64,000 nucleotides of DNA from Phycisphaerales bacterium PN19_bin_20. GTDB taxonomy: Bacteria > Planctomycetota > Phycisphaerae > Phycisphaerales > UBA1924. Positions 1-7,913 of this stretch are shown here, in pieces. The stretch lies in assembly GCA_021173225.1 (NCBI GenBank), contig JAJOLK010000013.1, forward strand, positions 47,212 to 111,211. Reading direction: 5' to 3'. The notes beneath the pieces are model-generated. The model made no database searches, was not told the DNA's origin, and worked only from the letters and a program-made list of their open reading frames with translations. Position 1 is the first letter of the stretch. Each line of letters opens with the position of its first letter. The translations under genes were made by a program, and so were the position numbers.

Positions 1-1188
1 CTGCGGGAAGCTCGGGTTGATGAATCGCCCGTGCTTGTGGAAGAGCTCGCCGTCGGCCCGAATCTCGCCGCCGGGCGAGGCCACGCCGTTGGTGGTGCGT
101 TGGCGCAGCTCGCAGATCATGTCCCAGTGCAGGCCCGACTGGTTGTTGCTGCCGCTCTTTGGATAGCCCGCGCCGACGGCGGCGTGGAACGTGCCGCCAA
201 TCTTCTCATCAAACAAGATATTGCGTGAGAAGTCGGTGATGCCGTAGTTGGTCCCGATGGCGATCTCACCTAGGTTGCGGGCACCGGCGTCCTGATCGAG
301 CATCTTGTGCAAGAAGTCTTCGCCCTTGCTCGCGCTCGCGTCAACCACGCGACCACCTTTGAACGCCAGACGGATATTGTTGACCTCGTGGCCCATGTAG
401 ACCGCGGGGAACGCGTAGTTGACGTGCCCCTCAACGCCGAAGCCTGGGCTGTGGTTGTTGTCAGGCAGCGTTGGCCCGCAATAGACCTCACCGTCTGGGA
501 AGTTCGAGTGCCCGCAGCAGTTCTGCCACACGCCGCGCGAGATGTCTACGCGCAGGTCGGTGCCGTCGTGCCCGTTGTGTGCCGGCACGCTAAAGCGCAG
601 TTCTTTCTTGCCCTGCAAGTAGTCACAGACGCGCTGCTGGGTGACTTCTACTTGTTGCCACGCCGCGATCGGGTCCGGCAGATGTAGCAGGCCGGCGCGA
701 AAGACAAAGTCGGCCCAATGCGTCAGGCTCATCTCCGCGTCCATAGCCTGCGCGTGCGTGGGGAACTCGGTGCCGCACCAGCGCAGCTTCTTGTCGGCCT
801 CTTTCTGCATGAAGCGCGAGAGGTACGGCTTGCGGGCCTGCTGCAGCAGCGCGGCCTTGTCAGTCCCGTAGCGGCTCATCCACTTGGTGTTGCTCTCGGC
901 CCAATAGCTCAGCGTCACGTCAACGCGATCGATCATGTCCAGCATCAGCGGGTTGACGAACCCGACCTGCTCGGGCGTGCCCTCGGCCACCAGGCACTCT
1001 TGCAGGCCATCAACGCGAGCCCAGTAGAACGGGTTGCCGCCCGCACGAAGCACCGCGCGGAAGAGCGCCTCTGCCAGCGGCATGCCGACGGGGTCGCCAA
1101 TGACCGCGACCAGGTCGCCCTTCTTGACCTTGGTGGAGTAACGCACCAGCACGTCGGCGAGTTTTTCTAAGCGCGGGTCTTGAAGCAT
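1..1188 (-). CDS. M29-family metallo-aminopeptidase (partial, 3' end cut by window)
   Basis: The reading frame runs 396 codons from ATG at 1188 to the window edge without a stop; it is missing from the ORF track because it is open-ended. The N-terminus (MLQDPRLEKLADVLVRYS) and blocks such as EGHVNYAFPAVYMG and SGLHWDMI match thermophilic aminopeptidase T/AmpS. M29 enzymes bind two metal ions through Glu, His and Asp residues; the H-W-D segment near the C-terminus supplies part of that site. They remove N-terminal residues from cytosolic peptides. Family members are about 400-410 aa, so only the last few residues should be missing. No strong ribosome binding site precedes the start. The next gene upstream is a separate ArsR regulator. 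Confidence 0.9.
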   Translation of the reverse strand, partial: MLQDPRLEKLADVLVRYSTKVKKGDLVAVIGDPVGMPLAEALFRAVLRAGGNPFYWARVDGLQECLVAEGTPEQVGFVNPLMLDMIDRVDVTLSYWAESNTKWMSRYGTDKAALLQQARKPYLSRFMQKEADKKLRWCGTEFPTHAQAMDAEMSLTHWADFVFRAGLLHLPDPIAAWQQVEVTQQRVCDYLQGKKELRFSVPAHNGHDGTDLRVDISRGVWQNCCGHSNFPDGEVYCGPTLPDNNHSPGFGVEGHVNYAFPAVYMGHEVNNIRLAFKGGRVVDASASKGEDFLHKMLDQDAGARNLGEIAIGTNYGITDFSRNILFDEKIGGTFHAAVGAGYPKSGSNNQSGLHWDMICELRQRTTNGVASPGGEIRADGELFHKHGRFINPSFPQ

Positions 1189-1243
1189 TGGCGAGGGTAG
1201 CGGGGGCGACCACCGCTGCGCGCATCATGGCGCGCGGCAGCGC

Positions 1244-1672
1244 TCACCCCCCCAGCCTCCGCCCGAGCTCGGCCTGATACCGATGCATCGTCGCGCGAAC
1301 AACTGCAAAGTGGCAACACTTACCCTCTTTGCGGGCCGAGATCAGACCCGCGTTGCCGAGCTCTTTCAGGTGGTGGCTGATGGTTGCCTGCGTGATCGGG
1401 AACTCTGCCACCAGCGTCATGCACGCCACCTCGGGCGCTTGCGCGACGCGCTCAAGCAGCGCGAACCGCTGCGGATCGGCCAGCGCTTTGGCGATCCGCG
1501 AAAAACCCGCGGCGTCGAGCGCGCCGGAGCCCGCAATAGCCGCAGCGCCCGGCCCGGGCTCGTAGCCGTGCTGAGGTGCGGGCGCAGCTAGTTCGCCTTT
1601 GGCCTCATCGCTCGCCGCCCGCTGCGGGCGCGCGTTGGTGCCGATCGCCTTGGTCCGCACCGCTCGCGTCAC
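1244..1672 (-). CDS. ArsR-family winged-helix transcriptional regulator
   Basis: The 142-aa protein ends in a typical ArsR winged helix: DPQRFALLERVAQ, the recognition segment ITQATISHHLKEL, then a wing ending in GKCCHFAV. ArsR proteins repress transcription as dimers and let go when they bind metal or another signal. The classical ELCVCD metal motif is absent; single Cys in the ACMTLV segment and a Cys pair in the wing are the only candidate thiols, so the signal is unknown. About 50 Ala/Pro-rich residues precede the domain and the true start may be internal. The GTG start overlaps the stop of the upstream DsbD-like gene as GTGA, so the two are probably co-translated. Confidence 0.88.
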   Translation of the reverse strand: MTRAVRTKAIGTNARPQRAASDEAKGELAAPAPQHGYEPGPGAAAIAGSGALDAAGFSRIAKALADPQRFALLERVAQAPEVACMTLVAEFPITQATISHHLKELGNAGLISARKEGKCCHFAVVRATMHRYQAELGRRLGG

Positions 1673-2820
1673 GGCTTGGCCTTTGGCTGAGGCTCTGCGG
1701 GCGGCTGGGGCTTCGCGGGGGGCTGGGGCTCGACCTGTGACGCGGGTGCGCCGACATTCAACACCGACGCGGGCGGCAACGGTATTGCTAAGAACCAGTT
1801 ACTTACCTCGCCGTTCTGGCGAACCATCTGCACGACTCCTCGCACGGTTGACGGTACCTCGGCCGCGGCAATCTGGCCAGCGCCGGGCTTGCCGGCGGCG
1901 CTCTTGGGGGCATCGAAGGTCAGCTTCAATTGTCCGCCCGCGGCCTGACCGGTTTTAAGCGGCTCACGCAAAATCAGCCCGTCCATGTCGGGGAAGAACG
2001 CCATCGCCAGCGTCTCACTCTGGGTTGAGGTCAGCAGCAGCGTCAGGCCATCCTCGGGCCGCCCGGATTTGAACGACCATCCCGCCGTCAGCGCCTTGCC
2101 CCAATTGTCAGGCCTCGCCTGCGCCTTCGCAGCTGTTGCGATCAGCGCCGCGTCGTCAGCAATGGGCGTCGGCGGCGAATCTAACGCAAGGACCGTGACC
2201 TCGGCCGAGACCTCCGCATTCCCCGGCAGGCACGCCTCTTGACAGACCAGGTACGCGACCTTCGCGCGCAGCGTGATGGAAGAGCCGGGCGTCGCGTTAC
2301 TGGGCACGTTCAGCCGCGCGGTAATGACCACAAAGCCCTCGTGGATGTAGTCCAGCAAGTCTCCGGGCGAAACGTGCCGCGCGGGCACGGGCGCTGTGAT
2401 CTGCGAGACCGTGACGCCCCTGGGCACGATCCACTCGATGCTCGTGGGCAAGCCGGTGTCGTTCTGCCCGTGCCAGTAGGTGTGCCAGCCCGGTGCGATG
2501 TCCATCACGAGCGCGACCGCGACGCTTTGACCCGGTGCCAAGCCGCGCGCCGCCTGCGCGAGCCGCACCGAGACGTGCTTTTCAGCCTGACCAGCAAAGC
2601 GATCCGGCTTGTCAGGCCTCGCCTGTGCGCCGCCAGTAGCAGTCGCGGGCTGTGGCCCTGCGAGCGCCGCCCGCCCGCTGATTAAACCCGTGAGCCCCAA
2701 GCTTGTAAGACTTGCGCTCGTGAGGCCTGCGGCACCTAGCGCCAGCGCGCCCAGCCGTCCGCCGATGGTCGCTATTGCCGCTTTCGCCGACTTCGCCACT
2801 TTCGAGTTGCCGCTTCGCAT
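1669..2820 (-). CDS. Secreted DsbD N-terminal-domain protein
   Basis: From ATG at 2820 the protein is 383 aa: a basic N-region, a hydrophobic Ala/Leu-rich export segment, then an immunoglobulin-like domain matching the periplasmic N-terminal domain of DsbD. Signature stretches are APGWHTYWHG and YLVCQEACLPG, whose two cysteines match the redox pair of the family. DsbD passes electrons to periplasmic thiol proteins, but here the membrane domain and thioredoxin domain are absent, so it must work with other partners or act as a binding protein. The C-terminus is a Lys/Pro-rich tail. The ORF track extends 56 codons further upstream, but that part looks non-coding and the signal peptide favours 2820. 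It is translationally coupled to the ArsR gene. Confidence 0.82.
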   Translation of the reverse strand: MRSGNSKVAKSAKAAIATIGGRLGALALGAAGLTSASLTSLGLTGLISGRAALAGPQPATATGGAQARPDKPDRFAGQAEKHVSVRLAQAARGLAPGQSVAVALVMDIAPGWHTYWHGQNDTGLPTSIEWIVPRGVTVSQITAPVPARHVSPGDLLDYIHEGFVVITARLNVPSNATPGSSITLRAKVAYLVCQEACLPGNAEVSAEVTVLALDSPPTPIADDAALIATAAKAQARPDNWGKALTAGWSFKSGRPEDGLTLLLTSTQSETLAMAFFPDMDGLILREPLKTGQAAGGQLKLTFDAPKSAAGKPGAGQIAAAEVPSTVRGVVQMVRQNGEVSNWFLAIPLPPASVLNVGAPASQVEPQPPAKPQPPAEPQPKAKP

Positions 2821-2981
2821 ACCCGTTTGTACGCACGTAGACATGCGGGGGTGCGGCGCGGAAGCCCGCTGCATCACAAACCATGAAAGCGAGGGTCGGC
2901 GGGTGTTTGGGTGGAATTCGGAAGCTTGGGTTCGGTCGGTCGATGGAATGCCGCGCGCCCGTGGCCACCGAATGAAAGTTC

Positions 2982-3010
2982 TTGACACGTCGGGCGCAGC
3001 AAGTTAGTCT
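2982..3010 (+). promoter_or_regulatory. Predicted sigma-70-type promoter for the secreted Cys-rich gene
   Basis: A perfect TTGACA box at 2982-2987 is followed by a 17-base spacer and TAGTCT at 3005-3010, a fair -10 box. It lies about 70 bases before the ATG at 3081 with its good ribosome binding site, and points at the secreted Cys-rich gene. Prediction from sequence only. Confidence 0.5.
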
Positions 3011-3068
3011 GACGACGCTGCAGCTCACGGATGGACATGTCGGCCCGAAGCGAGCTCGGTTTCACTTC

Positions 3069-3117
3069 AAGGGGACAATCATGAATCGCTCGTCGCTCGT
3101 AAGCGTGTGCGGCGCTC
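3069..3117 (+). other. Ribosome binding site and out-of-frame ATG of the secreted Cys-rich gene
   Basis: AAGGGG at 3069-3074 sits 6 bases before ATG at 3081. That ATG encodes MNRSSLVSVCGA and then runs in the wrong frame. Removing one base near 3117 would join it to the hydrophobic stretch of the next ORF and give a textbook signal peptide. The annotated GTG at 3118 has no ribosome binding site, and its own frame is closed by TAA at 3100. Either the sequence has an inserted base, or the gene is truly frameshifted at its start. Confidence 0.6.
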
Positions 3118-4176
3118 GTGAGCCTGTGCGGTGCGCTACTAATCTCATCAGCAGCCGTGGCCGCTCCCAAGGTCGCCAAGGTGTACTTCAATGATCCTGC
3201 TTGGCGGTACACGGCCGTGATTGTCGCGGGTGCCGGAGGGCCCCCGAAGGCGATTGCCATTGTCGCCATGCCGATGCAAGGGACTCTCGTGGGAAACAAC
3301 CTCGCCACGGTCGTCCTTCAGCCTGAAGCTGGCTCGCGGCATGGCTGGGTCGCCAAGGCCTACGCGAACGCCGAGAAGGCCGACGTCGTCAAGTCCCTCA
3401 TGGCCAATTTCAGCATCAGCGGGGCCGACGCGCTGGTCTGGACTAAGGACCTGGCACCGAACGCCATGGTTTCAGCCCAGCTTAAGGAGTCCAAGGACTA
3501 CGACAGCGGGCTCTTGATGACCGACCCGCTCCACGCGGTCGTCACGGCGAGCCCCGCTGGCCCTGAGCTCGTCGCGCTGCTCGCCAGCGTTGGCTACAAA
3601 GCTGCGGATGTGTTTATTGACAAGGCCACCGGTCAGTGCACGCGTGGGGCCAAGCTCAACGTGCTCGCCTTTGCGGTTGAGCAGTTTGAAGCGACGCCCA
3701 AGGTGACCGAGGCCGACTGGACAAACGCAACCGACCTGGCCTTCAACATCACGACACCGTGCGTGGCGCAGTCTGGCCAGCCTGCGGGAGGGACGGGTAG
3801 TGGGTGCGAGCCAAAGGTTGCGTGGACGACGGACGCCGACGGGGGGCCCTTTGTGATCAGCGGTTGGGTTCTCAGCGGAACGCGCGACAAGGTCGTTAGC
3901 AATGGCTACAACCACTACTGCGTCTACAAAAACTGCGCGACTTTCAGCCAGCATCGGCGTCGCATCACCACACTGGCGAACTGTGCCCAGGTGACCTGCA
4001 CGCAGATCCGCACCGTTCGTCGCTGTGTGGAGTTCGCCTGCCCGGCCGGATTTTTTCAGAACAGCAGTCTAGCTTTGCCGCCCGGGTGCCCGGCGATCAA
4101 CACCTGTAACCCGGGCAACCCATCGTTCGGTGCCGGCGATGAAGTGATCGCCGACTGGGGCCCGCTATGCCCGTGA
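3118..4176 (+). CDS. Secreted cysteine-rich protein of unknown function
   Basis: The 352-aa reading frame starts with a hydrophobic export segment (SLCGALLISSAAVAA) ending at a likely signal peptidase site. The mature part is rich in cysteines, which cluster in the last third (C-V-Y-K-N-C, N-C-A-Q-V-T-C, C-P-A-G-F-F), suggesting disulfides in the periplasm or outside the cell. No known domain was recognised. The GTG start at 3118 is the only one open in this frame; see the upstream feature for the probable frameshift from ATG 3081. The stop overlaps the ATG of the next gene by 10 bases. A diverged copy of the last ~20 codons lies 1012 bases downstream, so this gene once had a tandem paralogue. 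Confidence 0.65.
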   Translation: MSLCGALLISSAAVAAPKVAKVYFNDPAWRYTAVIVAGAGGPPKAIAIVAMPMQGTLVGNNLATVVLQPEAGSRHGWVAKAYANAEKADVVKSLMANFSISGADALVWTKDLAPNAMVSAQLKESKDYDSGLLMTDPLHAVVTASPAGPELVALLASVGYKAADVFIDKATGQCTRGAKLNVLAFAVEQFEATPKVTEADWTNATDLAFNITTPCVAQSGQPAGGTGSGCEPKVAWTTDADGGPFVISGWVLSGTRDKVVSNGYNHYCVYKNCATFSQHRRRITTLANCAQVTCTQIRTVRRCVEFACPAGFFQNSSLALPPGCPAINTCNPGNPSFGAGDEVIADWGPLCP

Positions 4177-4177
4177 G
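4108..4177 (+). repeat. Direct repeat, copy 1: 3' end of the Cys-rich gene
   Basis: The core 4116-4177 matches 5128-5189 at 54 of 62 bases by eye. It encodes the last residues (..NPSFGAGDEVIADWGPLCP) and includes the ATGCCCGTGAG where the next gene starts. Confidence 0.9.
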
Positions 4178-5159
4178 TTGGACGCAAAATGCTGCTCATT
4201 ACATGAGGCGTGCAGTCATCCGGGTTATCTGTCTAGGCGCGGTCTTGTTCGCTTTGGGATGTGCGATCGGCGTGGTTGTTGCACAACTTGCCAATCACCG
4301 AGTGCGCACGCACGTGACACAGATCGGCGATCGGACATCTCGACCGAGCTTCAGTGGTGGTCAAGTCGAAGCGGGTCTCAGCGGATTGGGCGGGCTCGTC
4401 CGCCCAGACAGGCTTCCCCGAGACAGCACAGCCTACGCACAGACATACTTCTGGAGTTGGCGACGCGAGTGGCTCGGCAAGGGCTTGCTCACAAGAGGCG
4501 TAGAGGTTGTCACGAGCCAGCGCGTGAGCTATTCCGAGGCCTTACGTTGGGCGCAGCCTCCGGACGCGACCGTGCTGCCAGCAAGCGTGCCGACGTGGTC
4601 TGTCGCTGCGGAAGTTGATCCAGAGTTTGGTCCCGTTGACCTCTGGAGCGAGGTTCGATATGGCTGGCCGTGGCCCATCATCTCATCGCGAACAATGTTT
4701 ACAGAAGCAACCAGCGAGGAGGCCAAACGCCTGACAACCAAGTATGGCGGCGTCAGCGCCACCGGAGGCGGACTGGCGGAAGGTGCGTTGCACCGCATCC
4801 AGCTCTACGGCGGGTTCTACTCGGATTGGTACCAGCGATGGTTTGGACATCCTGAGGGTAAAGTTGGCTTTCTGTCGGGCCGCGTCCTGCTCGGCAACCT
4901 CCTCAAATCCGGCGCGTTCTACGCCGTGTTGCTCTACCTGCTTTATCGCGCGGTCGCGATCGTGCCCTGGGCCTGGCGAGCGCCCCGCAAGCTGCGATCG
5001 TGGCACCGCCTTGGTCGCGGTCTTTGCGGCGCGTGCGCCTATAACCGCCGCGGGCTCACGCCCGACGCCCCCTGCCCCGAGTGCAACGCCGCCCCGCCGG
5101 GCGGACGCTCAGCCCGTGAATACCAGACAACCCTTCGTTCGGAGCCGGAGGCGAGGTGA
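4167..5159 (+). CDS. Membrane protein with C-terminal zinc ribbon (paralogue A)
   Basis: The 330-aa protein has an N-terminal transmembrane segment (about residues 15-40), a roughly 200-residue soluble middle, a second hydrophobic segment near residue 250, and a C-terminal zinc ribbon with paired cysteines C-G-A-C and C-P-E-C. It is similar along its whole length to the next gene: both have GWPWP, W-Y-x-R-W/L-F-G and GRVLLGNLL/GRVFLGNLL blocks. The family was not recognised by name. ATG 4167 overlaps the upstream stop. The last residues (TTLRSEPEAR) come from a leftover fragment of another gene read in a different frame, so the original C-terminus was altered by deletion. Confidence 0.75.
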   Translation: MPVSWTQNAAHYMRRAVIRVICLGAVLFALGCAIGVVVAQLANHRVRTHVTQIGDRTSRPSFSGGQVEAGLSGLGGLVRPDRLPRDSTAYAQTYFWSWRREWLGKGLLTRGVEVVTSQRVSYSEALRWAQPPDATVLPASVPTWSVAAEVDPEFGPVDLWSEVRYGWPWPIISSRTMFTEATSEEAKRLTTKYGGVSATGGGLAEGALHRIQLYGGFYSDWYQRWFGHPEGKVGFLSGRVLLGNLLKSGAFYAVLLYLLYRAVAIVPWAWRAPRKLRSWHRLGRGLCGACAYNRRGLTPDAPCPECNAAPPGGRSAREYQTTLRSEPEAR

Positions 5160-5189
5160 TCGCCGATTGGGGTCCGCTATGCCCGTGAG
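5120..5189 (+). pseudogene. Remnant 3' end of a second Cys-rich gene (repeat copy 2)
   Basis: In the frame of the Cys-rich gene this stretch still reads P-D-N-P-S-F-G-A-G-G-E-V-I-A-D-W-G-P-L-C-P then stop. Most differences from copy 1 are at third codon positions and are silent (Asp-to-Gly is an exception), so it was once a translated gene end. The frame is closed by TGA at 5117. The remnant now overlaps the end of paralogue A and the start of paralogue B. Confidence 0.75.
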
Positions 5190-6111
5190 AACATCGCGCC
5201 TCGCAGATTCGCCCCGGCTCATCGCGATCGTCGTCAGCCGCTGCGCAAGCTTCTTGTGTGTCGCCTGCGCGTTCTTGGTCGTCGGCTGCGCGGTTGCCTA
5301 CGCCATCGGGCTCGTCGGTTACTATCTGGCGGGGCCCAACCGCCCTGCCCGCGGCTCATTCGCGGAGCGACTCGTGCCCGGCCGGTTTGGAATAACAGGC
5401 TTCAGGGGCGGTATGAAGACCGCCACTCAGGAGCACGGCTGGCACTGGACGCTCAAAGAAGGGCTGCTCGCCAGCCGCGTAATCTCTACGCCTATGACGC
5501 AGGCTCAATTTAATATCGCCACGGCCAACCTCAAGCCCACGGGGCCGCTCAAGCCCGACGTCTCTTACCGCGGTGATGTTCGTATCGTATTATGGCCTCC
5601 ACCTGCGTGGTCCATCGCCGCCGTCTCCTGTGCAGATGTTCGCGACATCCAAGGCTGGCAGTGGACCAACGAAGTCTTCGGCTGGCCCTGGCCGGTGCTT
5701 GGCCGATCACATCTTTTGTGGCCCGCACCTATCGCCGAGCGCCAAAGACGCGAGTTTCTTGAGGCTGAGACAGAGGTAGTAACTCCTACGCTGGAACCCG
5801 GCATGGCTCCGTTGAGTGGTATGTTCATCGCGATACACGGAACGCCGAACTGGTACCACCGCCTGTTTGGTTCGCCCAACCGGCCCTTTCCAGGTCGCGT
5901 CTTCCTGGGCAACCTGCTCCGCTCTGGCGCGGCTTTGGGCGCGATACTCGCGGCGTTGTGGTACGCGCCGCGCGTAGTTCGCCGATCCGTCCTCACCGTG
6001 CGTGGCACTCTGCGGGCCCGCCGCGGGCTCTGCCCCGCCTGCGCCTACTGCCGCAAGGGGCTCGCTGCAGAGGCCCCCTGCCCCGAGTGTGGCAAGCTCG
6101 CCCGCGCATGA
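5179..6111 (+). CDS. Membrane protein with C-terminal zinc ribbon (paralogue B)
   Basis: Starting at ATG 5179, the same ATGCCCGTGAG context as paralogue A, the 310-aa product has an N-terminal membrane anchor (about residues 15-45), a soluble middle, a second hydrophobic segment near residue 255, and a zinc ribbon ending C-P-A-C ... C-P-E-C-G. The middle shares the GWPWP and LFGSPNRPFPGRVFLGNLL blocks with paralogue A. The ORF track's start at 4744 is a shadow of paralogue A in another frame. Role unknown; the ribbon could bind metal, nucleic acid or protein. The pairing with a secreted Cys-rich gene, at least twice in the past, suggests the two products work together. Confidence 0.78.
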   Translation: MPVRTSRLADSPRLIAIVVSRCASFLCVACAFLVVGCAVAYAIGLVGYYLAGPNRPARGSFAERLVPGRFGITGFRGGMKTATQEHGWHWTLKEGLLASRVISTPMTQAQFNIATANLKPTGPLKPDVSYRGDVRIVLWPPPAWSIAAVSCADVRDIQGWQWTNEVFGWPWPVLGRSHLLWPAPIAERQRREFLEAETEVVTPTLEPGMAPLSGMFIAIHGTPNWYHRLFGSPNRPFPGRVFLGNLLRSGAALGAILAALWYAPRVVRRSVLTVRGTLRARRGLCPACAYCRKGLAAEAPCPECGKLARA

Positions 6112-6186
6112 GAGCCAACTGATGCGGATGCGGCGCTGGGATCGCAACAACACTTGCGATCTCCAATCGCCGTCTGCGTGCTGTCC

Positions 6187-6209
6187 GCCCGCGCCTTCTT
6201 CGCGCGGGC
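6187..6209. terminator. Stem-loop between convergent genes
   Basis: A 7-bp GC stem, GCCCGCG/CGCGGGC, with a 9-base loop lies between paralogue B and the convergent hydrolase gene. There is no T-tract on either side, so it may only be a weak or factor-assisted terminator. Confidence 0.4.
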
Positions 6210-6210
6210 C

Positions 6211-7674
6211 CTATCGCCCAGGTGCTGGCTTCGCCGGTGCCTTGACATTGACATCGGCCCCCGTCAGGCCAAGCACTGTGGCCAGGAACGTGCGATCATC
6301 GAACCCGCGGCCTTCGCTGCTCGCCTCAGCAAACCGCACCACCACCATGTCAAACTGCGGCAGCACGTAAAGCCGCTGCTTGCCCAGCCCCGCCGCCATA
6401 TAGAGCTTGACGGGCTTGCCGTCGGGCCCGTTGATTGCGCCCATTTGCGCCTCTTGATTCCGTTCGCGCAGCCGGGCCATCAGGCGCTCGCGCGCGGTCT
6501 CGCGCTCTTTACTACTGCGCACGTTGCCCGCTTCGTCCTTCGCGGGTTGAGCGCCTCTGCCCCCGCCACCGCCACCGGTATCGGCGAGGCCTGCACCATC
6601 ACCGCCGCCTGCGCCATCACCTGCGCCATCACCTGCGCCATCACCTGCGCTGTTGCGCAGCCACCATGTCAGCCCGTACGAGGCGTTGGTCTTGCTTGGC
6701 ACGAAGCACTCGGCCAGCAGCTCTGGTCGCAGCAACTGGCGCTTGACGCCGTCGGCGTCGGTCACGCTCCCGCCGTCAAGCACAAACTGCCCAAACTTGA
6801 CCCACTCGCGGGCCGTGAGCATGCATCCGCCTGGCAGGTTGGGGTTGCCGGCGCGGTCCTTGCCGATCCGCGCTACGCCGATGCCGATGTCCTTGAAGAC
6901 CCGCTGCTCCAGGTACGCCCCGGTGGTGGTGATCGCGCCGCCCTTGGCCGCCAGCTTGCGGTTCAGCAGCTCGCAGAACACGTAAAAGTGGCTCGGCCCG
7001 TACCGAAACTTTGTCCCCGGCTCAGTCACGCAGCTCAGCCCAAGCGCCGCCTTCGCCAGGTCCGCTGGCTGGTCTACCTTGGTGCGCCCTTCGATGCCCA
7101 GCCGCCGCTCACGGTCGCGCGCGCCAACACCCAACAGCCGCGAGCCGCCGCCGCTGCTCAGCACGCCGTCGCCAGACTCCAGGCCAGAGCTCAGGCTCAG
7201 CAGCTCGCGCACCGTGACCCTGCTCTTGCGCGGGTCGCTCTTCCACTCCGTCAGCGTCTCGCAGACGCGCTCATCAAGCGTCAGCAGCCCATCTTGCACG
7301 GCCATCATCGCCATCACGCCCGTAAAGCTCTTGGTCCCGCTCGCCAACGGGTGCGGCCGCGCCTCGCTCCAACCGTTGTCGTAGCGATCAAAGAGCCTCT
7401 TGCCCCCGCGCTGCACGAGTACGGCACGCCCGCCGTACTTGCTCGAATAGTCCGCCGCCGCGTCAAAGCGGGCCCGCTCAACCTCGGGCGTAATGCCCCC
7501 TTCGGACTGGCGGTTTGCGGGCTGGCTTGCCGCAGGCTGAACCTGCTGGTGCTGGGCTTGCTTGGGCTGGGCTTGCTTGGGCTTAGCGCTACCGACTGCC
7601 GTGGGCGCGAGGGCTAGCAGCGACGAGACCATCACCAAGCATGCCAGAACCAGTGGCGCGTAGATCGTGCGCAT
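6211..7674 (-). CDS. Secreted serine hydrolase, class C beta-lactamase fold
   Basis: The 487-aa product starts at ATG 7674, behind GGGAG 8 bases upstream, with a signal peptide (MRTIYAPLVLACLVMVSSLL). A Gln/Pro/Lys-rich spacer follows, then a beta-lactamase-fold domain. The SxxK nucleophile motif is S112-G-T-K115, and the downstream DERVCETLTEW and TVRELLSLSSGLESG blocks are typical. Family members hydrolyse esters or peptides at the cell surface; the substrate cannot be told. A Gly/Asp/Ala repeat from 12-base units (GDGAGDGAGDGAG) interrupts the domain near residue 355. The ORF track's extra 60 N-terminal residues look non-coding. Confidence 0.87.
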   Translation of the reverse strand: MRTIYAPLVLACLVMVSSLLALAPTAVGSAKPKQAQPKQAQHQQVQPAASQPANRQSEGGITPEVERARFDAAADYSSKYGGRAVLVQRGGKRLFDRYDNGWSEARPHPLASGTKSFTGVMAMMAVQDGLLTLDERVCETLTEWKSDPRKSRVTVRELLSLSSGLESGDGVLSSGGGSRLLGVGARDRERRLGIEGRTKVDQPADLAKAALGLSCVTEPGTKFRYGPSHFYVFCELLNRKLAAKGGAITTTGAYLEQRVFKDIGIGVARIGKDRAGNPNLPGGCMLTAREWVKFGQFVLDGGSVTDADGVKRQLLRPELLAECFVPSKTNASYGLTWWLRNSAGDGAGDGAGDGAGGGDGAGLADTGGGGGGRGAQPAKDEAGNVRSSKERETARERLMARLRERNQEAQMGAINGPDGKPVKLYMAAGLGKQRLYVLPQFDMVVVRFAEASSEGRGFDDRTFLATVLGLTGADVNVKAPAKPAPGR

Positions 7675-7913
7675 CGAGAAGCTCCCGTTCCGCAAGCGAG
7701 ATCGCTTTGTGCGATGACACTCCCGGCCGCCACTAAACGCTCTCGTTGCCGGCTCATTGCCAGGCCCAGGTTTCGTATTAGGCTCAGAAGCTTGCCAGCA
7801 CCGGTTTAACTTCCGCGGACCGCGCAGAACCAAACCTGCCAAGTGCCGTGGCATCAGGTGGATGTGCGAAGGCCCGCGCTCGAAGTGTTCGACCGCATCT
7901 CTTGCGGGTCGCC

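Noticed and set aside
6154-7617. 487-codon plus-strand ORF antisense to the serine hydrolase
   Set aside because: Mirror shadow of the real minus-strand gene; Ala/Arg/His/Pro-rich without domains.
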